Notes: a model not told the origin generated them from the letters alone. Counted from the stretch's first letter, positions 1 through 9,244 are shown. The stretch: DNA of 64,000 bases from Tissierellaceae bacterium (GCA_023229175.1 JALNZV010000002.1:1-64000); one strand, 5' to 3'. Numbers and translations are program-made.

Positions 1-133
1 AAGCAAAACAAAATATTATTTATTTTTTAGGTCTGTTTTTACAGATCACATTCTTATGCATATTTTAAATTGAATTATTCCTAAATATTTCTTATTTTAC
101 CTCTTGACTTTTAATAGTTAGTCTTTCATCATA

Positions 134-1987
134 TCATTTTAATTTATAGCTGAGCAATCTCATTCCATTTAATATAACTAATAAAATACTGCCTTCGTGG
201 ACTAACATCCCAATGGACATATTCATCCATTGGCTAAATAACACACTGGCCAAAAGTGCCAGTACTACTCCTACAGCTATTATAATATTTTGCCTCATAT
301 TTCTAGCAGTTGCTTTTGCCAATCCTAAAGCATGGGGCAGTCGGCTAAAATCCGAATTCATAAGAACTACATCTGATGTTTCAATGGCTACGTCTGTTCC
401 GCTACCCATGGCTATACCTACATTGGCAAGGGCTAGGGAGGGGCTGTCGTTTACCCCATCGCCCACAAATGCGACGATTTTCTTATTTTCCTTTATTAGC
501 CTTTTTATATATGCGGATTTGTCTTCTGGGAGCATATTTCCATGGGCTTCTGTCAAGCCCAATTGTCTACTTATTACATCAACAGTCCCTTGATTATCAC
601 CTGAAAGCACTATTAATTTCTTGACTCCTAAGTCTTTTATTTTTTGCAAATCATCTTTGACTCCTAGCCTGACCTTATCCCTCACTCCCATTAAAATCTT
701 AAGTTCCCCATCTACTGCCGTAAGGACCAAAGAGTTTCCATTTTTCTCAAAACCTTCTATATCGCTTTTTACATTTTCATCTATAGCTATATTTTCTCTT
801 TTCATCAAAGCCACATTACCTACTGACACTTTGTGACCGTTTACAGAAGCTAGGACACCTTCTCCCTTTATTACTATTGTATCTTCAACTGAAAAATATT
901 CAATAGGTCCTATATCCTCTAGCACTGCCTTTCCCAGAGGGTGATCTGATTCTTTTTCAATACTTGCGAGATAACTTAGGGCACTCTCTATTTCTGTTCC
1001 GTAATATTTCTTTTCAGCCACTGAAGGCTCTCCTATAGTAAGTGTACCTGTTTTGTCGAAAACCATGATGTCTAGTCTGCTAAAATCCCTAATGACTTCA
1101 CTGCCTTTTAACAGTATGCCATGGCTGGCACCGTTGCCTATACCAGCTACATTTGATACAGGAACTCCTATTACTAATGCCCCTGGACAACCTAGCACTA
1201 ATATGGTAATTGCCAATTCCACGCTTCTAGAAAACAGCCATACTATAAATGCTATGACCAGTACTGCTGGAGTGTAGTATTTTGAAAATCTGTCGATAAA
1301 TCTTTCAGCTTCTGATTTTGAATCTTGGGCTTCTTCTACTAATTCTATGATTTTGCCAAAGGTGGTATCTTCCCCTACTCTGTTTGCCACTATTTGAATA
1401 GTCCCATTGTCCAATATTGTACCTGCAAATACTTCTGAACCCTTTTCTTTTTGTACTGGTATGGATTCACCAGTTATGCTAGCCTCATTTATGCTTCCTT
1501 CACCTAAGACAACTGTGCCATCAACTGGAACTTTTGCCCCTGTCTTTACAAGTAATATATCCCCTACATCTACATCGTCGACTTCAACTTCTTCAAATTC
1601 TCCATCTTCTCCTTGCTTTAATGCACTTTCCGGTGCCATTTCCGTCAATTCTTTGATGGCTGACCTAGTCTTATTTAGTGTTCTCTGCTCTAAAAATGCA
1701 CCGAATAAAAATAGAAATGTTACGATGGCCGATTCCTCAAAATTTCTAATGATAAAGGCACCGCCTACTGCTATTGTAACTAATACATCTATGCTTACGA
1801 CCTTTACCTTTAGTGCCTGATATGCCTGGATTATAATTGGGGCTACCCCAATTATGGAGGCAGCAATTAGGGAGCCTACAAATACATCCATATTTCCTGC
1901 TGTCCATTTAGATATAAATCCTATGGCTATTAAGGCTCCATTTATAAAGGCTATATAATTCTTATTTCTTAAAATTATTTTTTGCAT
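134..1987 (-). CDS. Heavy-metal-translocating P1B-type ATPase with a CPG motif
   Basis: This is a 617-residue membrane ATPase that would pump a transition-metal ion across the cytoplasmic membrane using ATP. It shows the phosphorylation motif DKTGTLT, the actuator motif TGES, the HP dipeptide (ESDHPLGKA) and the hinge motif GDGVNDSP. There is no N-terminal HMA or His-rich metal-binding domain: the protein begins directly with transmembrane segments. The intramembrane metal site reads CPG (LGCPGALVIGVP) instead of the CPC usual in Cu, Cd and Zn pumps, so the cargo cannot be assigned. The start is set by GGGAGGTG just upstream. A 97-residue protein gene lies 30 bases upstream on the same strand. 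Family certain, substrate unknown. Confidence 0.93.
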   Translation of the reverse strand: MQKIILRNKNYIAFINGALIAIGFISKWTAGNMDVFVGSLIAASIIGVAPIIIQAYQALKVKVVSIDVLVTIAVGGAFIIRNFEESAIVTFLFLFGAFLEQRTLNKTRSAIKELTEMAPESALKQGEDGEFEEVEVDDVDVGDILLVKTGAKVPVDGTVVLGEGSINEASITGESIPVQKEKGSEVFAGTILDNGTIQIVANRVGEDTTFGKIIELVEEAQDSKSEAERFIDRFSKYYTPAVLVIAFIVWLFSRSVELAITILVLGCPGALVIGVPVSNVAGIGNGASHGILLKGSEVIRDFSRLDIMVFDKTGTLTIGEPSVAEKKYYGTEIESALSYLASIEKESDHPLGKAVLEDIGPIEYFSVEDTIVIKGEGVLASVNGHKVSVGNVALMKRENIAIDENVKSDIEGFEKNGNSLVLTAVDGELKILMGVRDKVRLGVKDDLQKIKDLGVKKLIVLSGDNQGTVDVISRQLGLTEAHGNMLPEDKSAYIKRLIKENKKIVAFVGDGVNDSPSLALANVGIAMGSGTDVAIETSDVVLMNSDFSRLPHALGLAKATARNMRQNIIIAVGVVLALLASVLFSQWMNMSIGMLVHEGSILLVILNGMRLLSYKLK

Positions 1988-2017
1988 GTTCCACCTCCCT
2001 ATTTATTATGCCTTCAT

Positions 2018-2311
2018 TTAGCTATGATATGCCTTATCTAATTCATCTATCATAACGTATACTGCCTCATAGCTTTCACATACGTCATCCGGTACTGAAT
2101 AATTGTTGGTAATTTCACGTATTGATTTAAACTCTTCAGATAGATTTAATATTTCTATACTAGTATCATCTAGTTTATCAAGTACATTACCAAATACTTT
2201 TGCCACATCGTAGAATTCTGGATGAGCTCCACCATGGACCCTAGCAACTACAGGTATATACTGTTTTAGCATATTTAAGTTCTTTTCTTTTGCCTCATAA
2301 AACTTTTTCAT
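2018..2311 (-). CDS. Small conserved protein linked to the metal ATPase; function unrecognised
   Basis: This 97-residue soluble, helix-rich acidic protein has no signal peptide or membrane segment. The segment VARVHGGAHPEF (about residues 23-34) carries two histidines spaced like metal ligands. It faintly recalls hemerythrin-like or ScdA-type iron proteins, but I would not assign it to that family from this alone. A good ribosome binding site (GGGGAGAT) precedes the ATG, and the gene lies 30 bases upstream of the P-type ATPase, so co-transcription is likely. A metal-handling accessory role is inferred only from that linkage. Confidence 0.7.
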   Translation of the reverse strand: MKKFYEAKEKNLNMLKQYIPVVARVHGGAHPEFYDVAKVFGNVLDKLDDTSIEILNLSEEFKSIREITNNYSVPDDVCESYEAVYVMIDELDKAYHS

Positions 2312-2360
2312 TATATCTCCCCTTACAAATTATTTTCTTAATCATATTCTAGCATGGGTA

Positions 2361-2393
2361 AAGAAAAAAATAATTGACCTCGGTCAATTATTT
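2361..2393 (-). terminator. Intrinsic terminator of the ABC-glycosyltransferase-phosphatase operon
   Basis: On the minus strand an 11-12 bp perfect stem (AAATAATTGACC and its complement) with a tiny loop overlaps the phosphatase stop codon. It is followed by a T-rich run (TTATTTTTTTC). Confidence 0.75.
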
Positions 2394-2959
2394 AAACTTT
2401 TTATGAATTTAAATTTGTTGTCTATGGAAATCACTGTTATACTGCCATTATCTATTTTGAATTTAAAAAAGTAATCCATTTCGTCAAATACCCAACACAG
2501 GGCAAGCCTTATGACGCAATCATGGGTGACTAAAAGAACGTCCTCATCTGTTTTTAAAGCTTCTTCTAAAAAATCTACCACCCTAATATAGACATCCAAC
2601 AGGCTTTCTCCTTCTGGTATTCTATAATTATTGGTGTCGTCTAACCATGCCTTAGACTCTGAGGGATACATTTCAAGTATTTCTTCGTAGGTCTTTCCAG
2701 TAAAGATGCCAAAGTTTATTTCTCTTATCCTTGGCTCCAGGCTACCCTGCAAGCCCAAAATATCTAAGCTTTCAATAGTTCTATCAAAGGGACTAAAATA
2801 TACCTTTTCAAAATTATATCTAGACAATCTAGCCTTTGCATCTAATATTTGGCTTTTTCCCTTTTCCGTAAGCCCTATATCATGTCTGCTGAATACTTTA
2901 ACGACATTATCTTCAGACTCCCCATGCCTCACCATTATTATATCCATGACAACACGCAT
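2384..2959 (-). CDS. Histidine phosphatase family protein (phosphoglycerate mutase-like)
   Basis: This 191-residue cytoplasmic phosphatase has the family signature IIMVRHGESEDN near the N terminus, with the phospho-accepting histidine in RHGE. A second core histidine sits in VTHDCVIRL (about residue 146). The chain is close to the length of CobC/PhoE-type phosphatases. It is the last gene of an operon after an ABC importer and a glycosyltransferase, starting one base after the glycosyltransferase stop. An internal ATG four codons in (base 2947) has better spacing to AGGA and may be the real start. It could be a CobC-type alpha-ribazole phosphatase, since B12 genes lie nearby, but its operon points to a sugar-phosphate or phosphonate substrate. 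Family sure, substrate open. Confidence 0.88.
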   Translation of the reverse strand: MRVVMDIIMVRHGESEDNVVKVFSRHDIGLTEKGKSQILDAKARLSRYNFEKVYFSPFDRTIESLDILGLQGSLEPRIREINFGIFTGKTYEEILEMYPSESKAWLDDTNNYRIPEGESLLDVYIRVVDFLEEALKTDEDVLLVTHDCVIRLALCWVFDEMDYFFKFKIDNGSITVISIDNKFKFIKSLNN

Positions 2960-2960
2960 C

Positions 2961-4196
2961 CTATCTTGTTTGATCTTCCCTTGCTTCTAGTTGGGATAAT
3001 ATTTTATTCATATTAGCCACTAGACCTTCCCAGGAGAATTCTTTGATTTTTTCCTTTATCTCCTTGTCAAATTCTTTTTTTCCCCTTATTTTATCTATCT
3101 GCAGCAATATGGCCTTTCTCAGCTTTTCCTTAAAGTCAGGTATATCGTCTTCAAGAGGCTTGTCAATATCGTATATCCTAGGTAAAGGTACATATTCAAT
3201 AACTCCCGATTTCTTTACCTTGTCCCCCAATAGGGCCATTAGAGCCTCTATTTCCGTAGTCACAGTGTATAGGCCGCAGGCTAAACTTTCGATTGCCATC
3301 AGCCCCAAGCCCTCATAATAAGAGGGCATTATAAATATATCCTTTTTTCTTAGCTCGTCTCCCAATGCCACTTGGTCCTTCACATTATATATTTTTATAT
3401 TCCTGTGCCCAGCTATGGATTTCTCAATTCTGCTTTTATTCTCATCATTGGGGCTTCCAATAATGTCTAAGCTTATGTCCTCCATATTTAGAGACTTATA
3501 AAGGTCAATTAATTCATATATGCCCTTTGAAGGGTCAATCTTCCCACTATATACTAGCCTGATCTTTTCATCGTAATCTTTTTTTTCCGGTGGATAAAAG
3601 ATATTTTGATTAAAAGCTCCACCTACAGCTATTATTTTTTCCCTATCTATGCCATATATCTCTACAATCTCGTCTTTTTGTTGGTCTGATGCCGAAAAAA
3701 TATAGCCTAAGCTATCTATTTTATCTACGTATCTGTCCTTTATGGAGGGGTTCATCCTAGCCTGCCTCAAATCCGTATTGTGGCAAAGTCCAATGACAAT
3801 GGTATCGGGAAATATTTCAACTACCATAGATGTCAATATCCATAAATGATGGGCAAATACAATATCTGGTTGAAAGCTTTCTTTGGCCTCCATAAGCCTT
3901 TTACTAAAGGCCCTTTTCCACAAATCTATCATATTATCCGTCATATCCGAGTATAAGGTGTTCTCATATGGCATTACATCACTCATACCTACTATGGGAA
4001 AAGGCAATTCCTTGGTCTTAAATTCTACGGGATATTGGTCTTCTCTGCCTAATATATCCCATTGATTTTCTCCTTGATAGGCAAATATTGCTTTCTGTGT
4101 ATGCCTATATCTCTTAAATTCCTCTACCATGTTAGAGAAATAAACTCCTGAGCCCGTCCTTGTCGGCAATTGTGCCAATACATGTAATATCTTCAT
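2961..4196 (-). CDS. Glycosyltransferase, GT4-like (GT-B fold)
   Basis: This 411-residue cytoplasmic protein has a two-domain GT-B layout. The N-terminal acceptor half begins MKILHVLAQLPTRTGSGVY, with the glycine-containing loop typical of GT4 enzymes. The C-terminal half has the donor-binding motif KIDPSKGIYELI (about residues 210-230) and the conserved ExxxxxxxE-type segment PSYYEGLGLMAIESLACG (about residues 292-310). The gene overlaps the upstream ABC ATPase stop by four bases (ATGA), showing translational coupling, and abuts the phosphatase downstream. Linkage to an importer and a phosphatase suggests it acts on an imported or salvaged phosphorylated sugar-like compound. That is inference only. 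Confidence 0.9.
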   Translation of the reverse strand: MKILHVLAQLPTRTGSGVYFSNMVEEFKRYRHTQKAIFAYQGENQWDILGREDQYPVEFKTKELPFPIVGMSDVMPYENTLYSDMTDNMIDLWKRAFSKRLMEAKESFQPDIVFAHHLWILTSMVVEIFPDTIVIGLCHNTDLRQARMNPSIKDRYVDKIDSLGYIFSASDQQKDEIVEIYGIDREKIIAVGGAFNQNIFYPPEKKDYDEKIRLVYSGKIDPSKGIYELIDLYKSLNMEDISLDIIGSPNDENKSRIEKSIAGHRNIKIYNVKDQVALGDELRKKDIFIMPSYYEGLGLMAIESLACGLYTVTTEIEALMALLGDKVKKSGVIEYVPLPRIYDIDKPLEDDIPDFKEKLRKAILLQIDKIRGKKEFDKEIKEKIKEFSWEGLVANMNKILSQLEAREDQTR

Positions 4197-5119
4197 ATTT
4201 TCTTCTTACCCATTTCTATATATATTTTACTGCCAATTTGTAATTCTTCTTCATTGTTGAGTCTGTACATAAGGTAGCTACTATTCTGATACTTTATTAT
4301 ATACTCCATAAATGAGCCTTTAAAAGTTTTATCCATAACTCTTGCCTCTTTTCCACCGTGGCTGGTGACTTTTATGGACTCGGGCCTGACAAAATATCCA
4401 TCCTTTATATTTGATGACCCGATAAATTTTAATGCAAACTCCGATTTTGGATTAAAATACAATGACCTTGCCGAATCTATTTGCTCAATCCTTCCCTTAT
4501 TCATCAAGATTATCCTATCAGCTATGGAAAAGGCGTCCTCTTGGTCGTGGGTGACAAATAGCATAGTTATGTTAAAGACTTCCCTTATTCTGAGAAGCTC
4601 TTCCCTCATGCTTATCCTCAACTTGGTGTCTAAGTTTGAAAATGGTTCATCTAAAAGTAACAATTTAGGCTTTACTATTAATGCACGTCCTAAGGCAACT
4701 CTTTGTTGCTCTCCTCCAGATAAGGCAGTTACCCTTTTGTCCCCATATCCCCTTAGATTTAAAATATCTAGCATCCTTTTTCCTTCTAATACAGCCTCTC
4801 TTTTCTTTACTTTTCTAAATTTGAGGCCATATATTATGTTCTCCAAAACGGTTTTGTGGGGGAAGAGACCATAGGATTGAAAAACTGTTGCTATATTTCT
4901 CTCCTCTGCATCTAATTTTTCAATGTTTTTGCCATTTAATATTATCCCACCACCATCAATATCTATAAAACCTCCTATGGCCTGAAGTATGGTAGTTTTC
5001 CCACATCCAGAGGGACCAAGTATGCAAATTATTTCCTTTTCTTCTATGGAAAAGGAGATGTCCTTCACCACTTCTAGGTAATTATATTTTTTTGTTAGAT
5101 TTTTAATTTCAAGAAACAT
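4193..5119 (-). CDS. ABC transporter ATP-binding protein, FbpC/PotA-like
   Basis: This 308-residue cytoplasmic ATPase energises the adjacent permease. Walker A is GPSGCGKTT (about residues 34-42), the Q-loop lies in VFQSYGLFPHKTV, the ABC signature is LSGGEQQR, Walker B is LLLLDEPFSNLD, and the switch histidine is in FVTHDQEDA. The C-terminal 70 or so residues form a TOBE-like regulatory domain (GYFVRPESIKV). The gene overlaps the permease by 11 bases and the glycosyltransferase by four, so the operon is tightly coupled. The subfamily covers ferric iron, polyamine, sulfate, phosphonate and sugar-phosphate importers, and the ATPase alone does not reveal the cargo. Confidence 0.94.
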   Translation of the reverse strand: MFLEIKNLTKKYNYLEVVKDISFSIEEKEIICILGPSGCGKTTILQAIGGFIDIDGGGIILNGKNIEKLDAEERNIATVFQSYGLFPHKTVLENIIYGLKFRKVKKREAVLEGKRMLDILNLRGYGDKRVTALSGGEQQRVALGRALIVKPKLLLLDEPFSNLDTKLRISMREELLRIREVFNITMLFVTHDQEDAFSIADRIILMNKGRIEQIDSARSLYFNPKSEFALKFIGSSNIKDGYFVRPESIKVTSHGGKEARVMDKTFKGSFMEYIIKYQNSSYLMYRLNNEEELQIGSKIYIEMGKKKI

Positions 5120-6731
5120 TTTCTCTACCCCTATTAAGTATTCTATAAGACAGCAAACTAACCGATAGGCATATAATTATTATGACCACAGATAATACAG
5201 ATGCTAGCTTATATTTCCCACTGGATACCAAATCAAACAGCACTAAGGTCGCTAGTTTTTTGCTAGGATATACTAGAAATATTATGGAACCTATGGTAGT
5301 CATAGAAGATATAAAGGCATTGGAAAAGGATAAAAATAACCCTGAATAAGTCATGGGAAATACCACATCCTTTAATATATCTAGACTATGAGCTCCTAAG
5401 TCCTTGGCCGAGTTCAATGTAGCCTTCTCTATTTGGGTCATGCTATTTTGAATTGTCCTAATGGACATGGGAATTTGCCTGAAGATCAGGTTTAGGATTA
5501 CGATTAAGCCTGTCCCCGTCAATTCAAGAGGCCATTTATTGAAGGCAAAGATATATCCTAGACCAAAAAACGTCCCTGGTACTATGTAAGGCATATTTGA
5601 AATAAAATCTAATACCCTCATATATTTAATATTCTTTATATAAGAGTAATAAGATAGTATCAATCCTATTAGGCTGGAAAGTATTCCTGCTATTATGGAA
5701 TATAATATACTTCTAATAAAGCTGTCTTTTAGATATGGTATGCTATTTATAATATTTTCAAATGTAAAGTATGTGTCTCCCTTGTATTTATCTGTAAAAG
5801 CTGCTAAAAATATGGCGGAATACTGTATTATTACCCATAATATAAAGAAAAATGCTAATACCATTATTGCATAATATAATCCCGTCTTTTTTAGTTCCCC
5901 TTTGGTATCTCTTGAGCTCTTTGAGGCCCTTTGTTCTTGCTTGGAAAAATAAGTGTATACGAGGAAAACTAATATAGATGGAATAAATAATATAATAGAC
6001 ATGGCAGATGCCCTTGGGGAATTTCCCTTTGCTATAATGGATAGATAGGCCTCAGTCGCTAAGGTGTTATAAGCCCCGCCTATTATCATGGGGCTGGAAA
6101 AATCTGCCATGGATCTGATGAAGCTAAGCAAAAACGATACTGCAATAGCAGGCCTTATTATAGGTATTACAATATCTAACAATATGCTAGTAGTGTTTGC
6201 TTTAAGTGATCTGGCAGACTCTATCATAGTATTGTCGAAGGCATCCAAATACCCCATTAATAGTACCGCATTTAAAGAAGTGAATCCTAGGGTCTGTACA
6301 GATACTATACCCCACAACCCATATGGGTTAATAGAGAGTTTTAATATTTGTTTTGTTATAAGGCCATTTCTCCCAAACAACTCTATATAGGTCAAAGAAC
6401 CAATAAAGGGAGGTGACACCATCGTAAGCAATAAAATGAACATTATAATCTTCCGCTGTCTTGAACTAGCAAAAAAAGTCATAAGACCTATGGAAAGCGC
6501 AAATAATGTGCTCAAAAAGGCGGTTAAAGTAGCAGAAACTATGGAATTCTTTACTAGAAAAAGCTCACCCTTCAGAAATAGAAATTCTGAAAAATTGAGC
6601 CTCCCATTCCTATATAATGCCTTGCCAAAAACTGCTACAAATGGGTATAATACAAAGACTAAAACCACCATAGCTACAAGTAACTTAAATGCCAAATCTA
6701 AGAAATCTAAAGTCTTTTTCCTAACACCCAT
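5109..6731 (-). CDS. ABC transporter permease, double-domain FbpB-like
   Basis: This 540-residue integral membrane protein is a tandem fusion of two BPD-type permease domains (about residues 60-260 and 330-530), each with about six transmembrane helices. The first domain has an EAA-type coupling loop (ESARSLKANTTSILLDIVIP, about residue 172) and the second has NSAKDLGAHSLDILKDVVFP (about residue 438). Fused permeases of this kind belong to ferric-iron, 2-aminoethylphosphonate and hexose-phosphate importers. The ATG follows AGGTGAAAACAA and lies 15 bases after the binding-protein stop, with an 11-base overlap into the ATPase gene. Confidence 0.93.
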   Translation of the reverse strand: MGVRKKTLDFLDLAFKLLVAMVVLVFVLYPFVAVFGKALYRNGRLNFSEFLFLKGELFLVKNSIVSATLTAFLSTLFALSIGLMTFFASSRQRKIIMFILLLTMVSPPFIGSLTYIELFGRNGLITKQILKLSINPYGLWGIVSVQTLGFTSLNAVLLMGYLDAFDNTMIESARSLKANTTSILLDIVIPIIRPAIAVSFLLSFIRSMADFSSPMIIGGAYNTLATEAYLSIIAKGNSPRASAMSIILFIPSILVFLVYTYFSKQEQRASKSSRDTKGELKKTGLYYAIMVLAFFFILWVIIQYSAIFLAAFTDKYKGDTYFTFENIINSIPYLKDSFIRSILYSIIAGILSSLIGLILSYYSYIKNIKYMRVLDFISNMPYIVPGTFFGLGYIFAFNKWPLELTGTGLIVILNLIFRQIPMSIRTIQNSMTQIEKATLNSAKDLGAHSLDILKDVVFPMTYSGLFLSFSNAFISSMTTIGSIIFLVYPSKKLATLVLFDLVSSGKYKLASVLSVVIIIICLSVSLLSYRILNRGRENVS

Positions 6732-6746
6732 TTGTTTTCACCTAGC

Positions 6747-7841
6747 TTATTTTCCCTTTGTCAACTCTTCCCACTTATTTAAAATTTCTTCCCTCATTGA
6801 ACCAAATGTAGATATGTCCTGATCTATAAGTCTTTCCTTTGGAAGCCCTAGGTCGTATCCAGAAACTCCATCTTTAATCATTTGTGCGCTATCTTTTCCA
6901 TCCAGCTCCGATAGAATCTTTTGGTTTTCGTCCCTTAACATATAGTCGATAAAGGCCTTTGCAATATCAACCCCATCTCCACCTTTGAAAATGGCCACAC
7001 CTTCAGGTACCCAAGCTATTCCATCTTCAGGATATACCACAGAAAGGTTATTTTTCTCTGCTACATCAAAGGAACCCTTATCTGCTGGAATTATTCCTAT
7101 GGCAAATTCACCTGCCACTGTTTTTTCCTCTGGGTCTTTACCTCGTTTGCCGTAGAATGGTATATTGTCATTTAATTTTGAAAGATATTCCCATCCTTTG
7201 TCTTCTCCCATCATATCTAGGATGCCTTTAACAGCACCGTAGTTTGTCCCAGATATGGCTGGGTTTGCCATTATAATTTCATCTTTATAGATAGGATCTG
7301 CGATTTCAGCCCATGTACTTGGTATTGGCAGGTTTTTTTCTCCTAGTAATTCTTCATTGATTAAAAACCCAACCACTGTCAATCCTTTAGAACTCCAATA
7401 TCCATCCTGGTCAACAAATCTACTGTCAACCTTATCTATTTCTATTGGCCTATATTGCTCCAGTAGACCTGATTCTTTTGCAGCCATAAAAGCGTCTACA
7501 CCGCCCCCAAACCACAAATCTGCCATAGGCTTTCCACCTTCAGCTTCAATTCTAGCAATTACTTCGCCACTGCTCATGGACAAAAATTCAACCTTTGCGT
7601 TTACTTCCGCAGCAAAAGCATCAAATAATTCCACATATTTTTCCGAAGTGGTGACTACATTCATAGTCATTCCGTTAAAGTCTAACTTTTCTTGTGTATC
7701 TCCTACCTGTGCATCATCATCTATACTCTCTCCAACATCTCCCACTGGAGGTATATCGACCTTTGTATCTTCTTTTGTACAGGCAGTGTAAATTACCATA
7801 CTAAAAATCAATAAGATAATTAATAGTATTTTCTTATTCAT
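6747..7841 (-). CDS. ABC transporter substrate-binding lipoprotein, FbpA/AfuA/PhnS-like
   Basis: This is an extracytoplasmic lipoprotein of about 364 residues with a Lys-containing signal peptide and a lipobox ending at TAC (about residues 17-20), followed by an acidic linker. The fold is that of the ferric/phosphonate/sugar-phosphate binding family, with segments such as LWFGGGVDAFMAAKESGLL and MANPAISGTNYGAVKG. The paired tyrosines that bind iron in true FbpA proteins are not visible in the expected C-terminal segment, so a phosphorylated organic ligand is more likely than iron (inference). The start at 7841 is preferred over an ATG six bases upstream because GGAG is correctly spaced from it. 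It is the first gene of a five-gene operon. Confidence 0.88.
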   Translation of the reverse strand: MNKKILLIILLIFSMVIYTACTKEDTKVDIPPVGDVGESIDDDAQVGDTQEKLDFNGMTMNVVTTSEKYVELFDAFAAEVNAKVEFLSMSSGEVIARIEAEGGKPMADLWFGGGVDAFMAAKESGLLEQYRPIEIDKVDSRFVDQDGYWSSKGLTVVGFLINEELLGEKNLPIPSTWAEIADPIYKDEIIMANPAISGTNYGAVKGILDMMGEDKGWEYLSKLNDNIPFYGKRGKDPEEKTVAGEFAIGIIPADKGSFDVAEKNNLSVVYPEDGIAWVPEGVAIFKGGDGVDIAKAFIDYMLRDENQKILSELDGKDSAQMIKDGVSGYDLGLPKERLIDQDISTFGSMREEILNKWEELTKGK

Positions 7842-7930
7842 TATCATTCTCCTTTGCTAAAAGTTTAGTAATTTTCTAACGCAATATTAATATACCTTAT
7901 TTTGTCGGAGTAATCTAATGAAATAAGAAA

Positions 7931-7956
7931 TAATTATAGGTGCTGCTCCCCCTATA
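7931..7956 (-). terminator. Probable terminator of the cobalamin operon
   Basis: Just past the cobS stop, the minus strand has a TATAGG/CCTATA stem with a 10-base GC-rich loop that could extend the pairing. It is followed by ATTATTTCTTATTT. The stem is short and the T-run interrupted, so confidence is moderate. Confidence 0.4.
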
Positions 7957-7973
7957 AGTATAGTTAATGACAT

Positions 7974-8711
7974 TCATATTCCTAAAATTAGTATTATAAA
8001 GAACCCCAATAGGGATATAAGATCTCCCAATTCTATAATGGCCCCATACACATCTCCTGTAAGCCCATCAATCTTTTTATATGATATAAAGGATACATAT
8101 TCCCCTAGTAAATAAGCCATAAATAAAGGAATTAAATATTTGATATTGATTAAGACTAATATAACTACATAAATAAGAGTAGATATATTGACAAGTTTTC
8201 TTGGACTGCTCCTGCGAAATAACTCCCCAAGACCATCTTCCTTTGCATTTCTTTTATATGCTATTAATCGACTTACCACCAATCTGCTATTGGCAAAGGA
8301 CAAGATTATAGGTAAAAAAGACCTTGGCATGGCATATATAAATGTAAACTTTGATAATATCAATAATACTATTGACATCACTCCAAAGGCACCTATTCTG
8401 CTGTCCTTCATAATCTCTATGGTTCTTTCCCTATCACTTCCCGACATAAAGCCATCCAATGTATCCGATAATCCATCTAAATGAAGTCCCCCCGTCAAGA
8501 CAATGCTAATGAATAAGGTCAAAAACGCTGCTACAAGTCCATTGTATGGATAAAACACATTATAGATGATTGCTCCTATTCCACCTATTAAGGCCCCCAC
8601 CAATGGCATGAAAAATATGCTATATCCTATATTCTTCTCTTGAAATTCTATATCCACATTAATAGGAATGCGAGAAAAAAACTGCAATGAAAGTATCAGG
8701 CCCTTTATCAT
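7974..8711 (-). CDS. cobS: Adenosylcobinamide-GDP ribazoletransferase (cobalamin synthase)
   Basis: CobS is the membrane enzyme that joins AdoCbi-GDP to alpha-ribazole (or its 5'-phosphate), the last step of cobalamin assembly. The 245-residue protein has the family start MIKGLILSLQFFSRIPI and the conserved segment TGGLHLDGLSDTLDGFMSG with acidic metal-binding residues (about residues 75-93), plus several transmembrane helices. The start at 8711 overlaps the cobU stop as ATGA and matches the family start. A longer reading from 8738 would lie inside cobU and is not favoured. It is the last gene of the riboswitch-controlled cob operon and looks intact. Confidence 0.95.
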   Translation of the reverse strand: MIKGLILSLQFFSRIPINVDIEFQEKNIGYSIFFMPLVGALIGGIGAIIYNVFYPYNGLVAAFLTLFISIVLTGGLHLDGLSDTLDGFMSGSDRERTIEIMKDSRIGAFGVMSIVLLILSKFTFIYAMPRSFLPIILSFANSRLVVSRLIAYKRNAKEDGLGELFRRSSPRKLVNISTLIYVVILVLINIKYLIPLFMAYLLGEYVSFISYKKIDGLTGDVYGAIIELGDLISLLGFFIILILGI

Positions 8712-9244
8712 TTTATGGTCACCGGTATGCCGCAGCATACCAAATAAACCTTGTCTGCCATTGCGGCGATTCTTTGGTTTACCCTCCCTTGTATGTCCCT
8801 AAAGACTCTAGACACGTGGTGTTCTGGTACTATGGAATATCCCACTTCGTTTGTAACTAGTATTAGGTTATGGTTTCTTTCCCTAATCTCAATTATCAAG
8901 TTTTCCAGCTCCTCCACTACCTTGTTTTCTATTTGTTCTTGAATCTTATAGTCTATATAATCCATGTCTCTAGTAATATCGAACATTATATTTGATGTAA
9001 GTACTGTAATACAGTCTAGTAAATAGTTGTCCTCATCTCCAAGGGATTCTCTTAAATTGTAATTCCCCTCATAGGTCCTCCACACTACTGGCCTAGAGCT
9101 CTGGTGAAGCTTTACCCTTTCCTCCATTTCGCCATCTAATACCCTGGATGTGGCTATATAAACTACATCTTCTTTTCCCTTGTAAATGCTCTCCGCATAA
9201 GTGCTTTTCCCCGATCTGGCACCGCCTGTAATCAATGTAATCAT
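8708..9244 (-). CDS. cobU: Bifunctional adenosylcobinamide kinase / guanylyltransferase
   Basis: CobU phosphorylates adenosylcobinamide and then attaches GMP, giving AdoCbi-GDP for CobS. The 178-residue protein has the P-loop GGARSGKST (residues 7-15), the segment VVWRTYEG containing the usual guanylylation-region Trp but no obvious catalytic His in it, LLDCITVLTSN, and the C-terminal FRDIQGRVNQRIAAMADKVY of the family. The length is normal. It lies 11 bases downstream of cobT and is translationally coupled to cobS. It is needed both for de novo synthesis and for cobinamide salvage. Confidence 0.95.
   Translation of the reverse strand: MITLITGGARSGKSTYAESIYKGKEDVVYIATSRVLDGEMEERVKLHQSSRPVVWRTYEGNYNLRESLGDEDNYLLDCITVLTSNIMFDITRDMDYIDYKIQEQIENKVVEELENLIIEIRERNHNLILVTNEVGYSIVPEHHVSRVFRDIQGRVNQRIAAMADKVYLVCCGIPVTIK

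Noticed and set aside
1..133. Regulatory content at the left window edge
   Set aside because: Only AT-rich sequence with a weak 6-bp hairpin is visible after the ATPase stop. That is not enough to call a terminator.
1407..1820. 137-codon plus-strand frame opposite the P-type ATPase
   Set aside because: It is an antisense shadow of a clearly coding gene and is Ser/Thr/Pro-rich, as shadows of this codon use usually are. The same reasoning removes the many other plus-strand frames opposite real genes.
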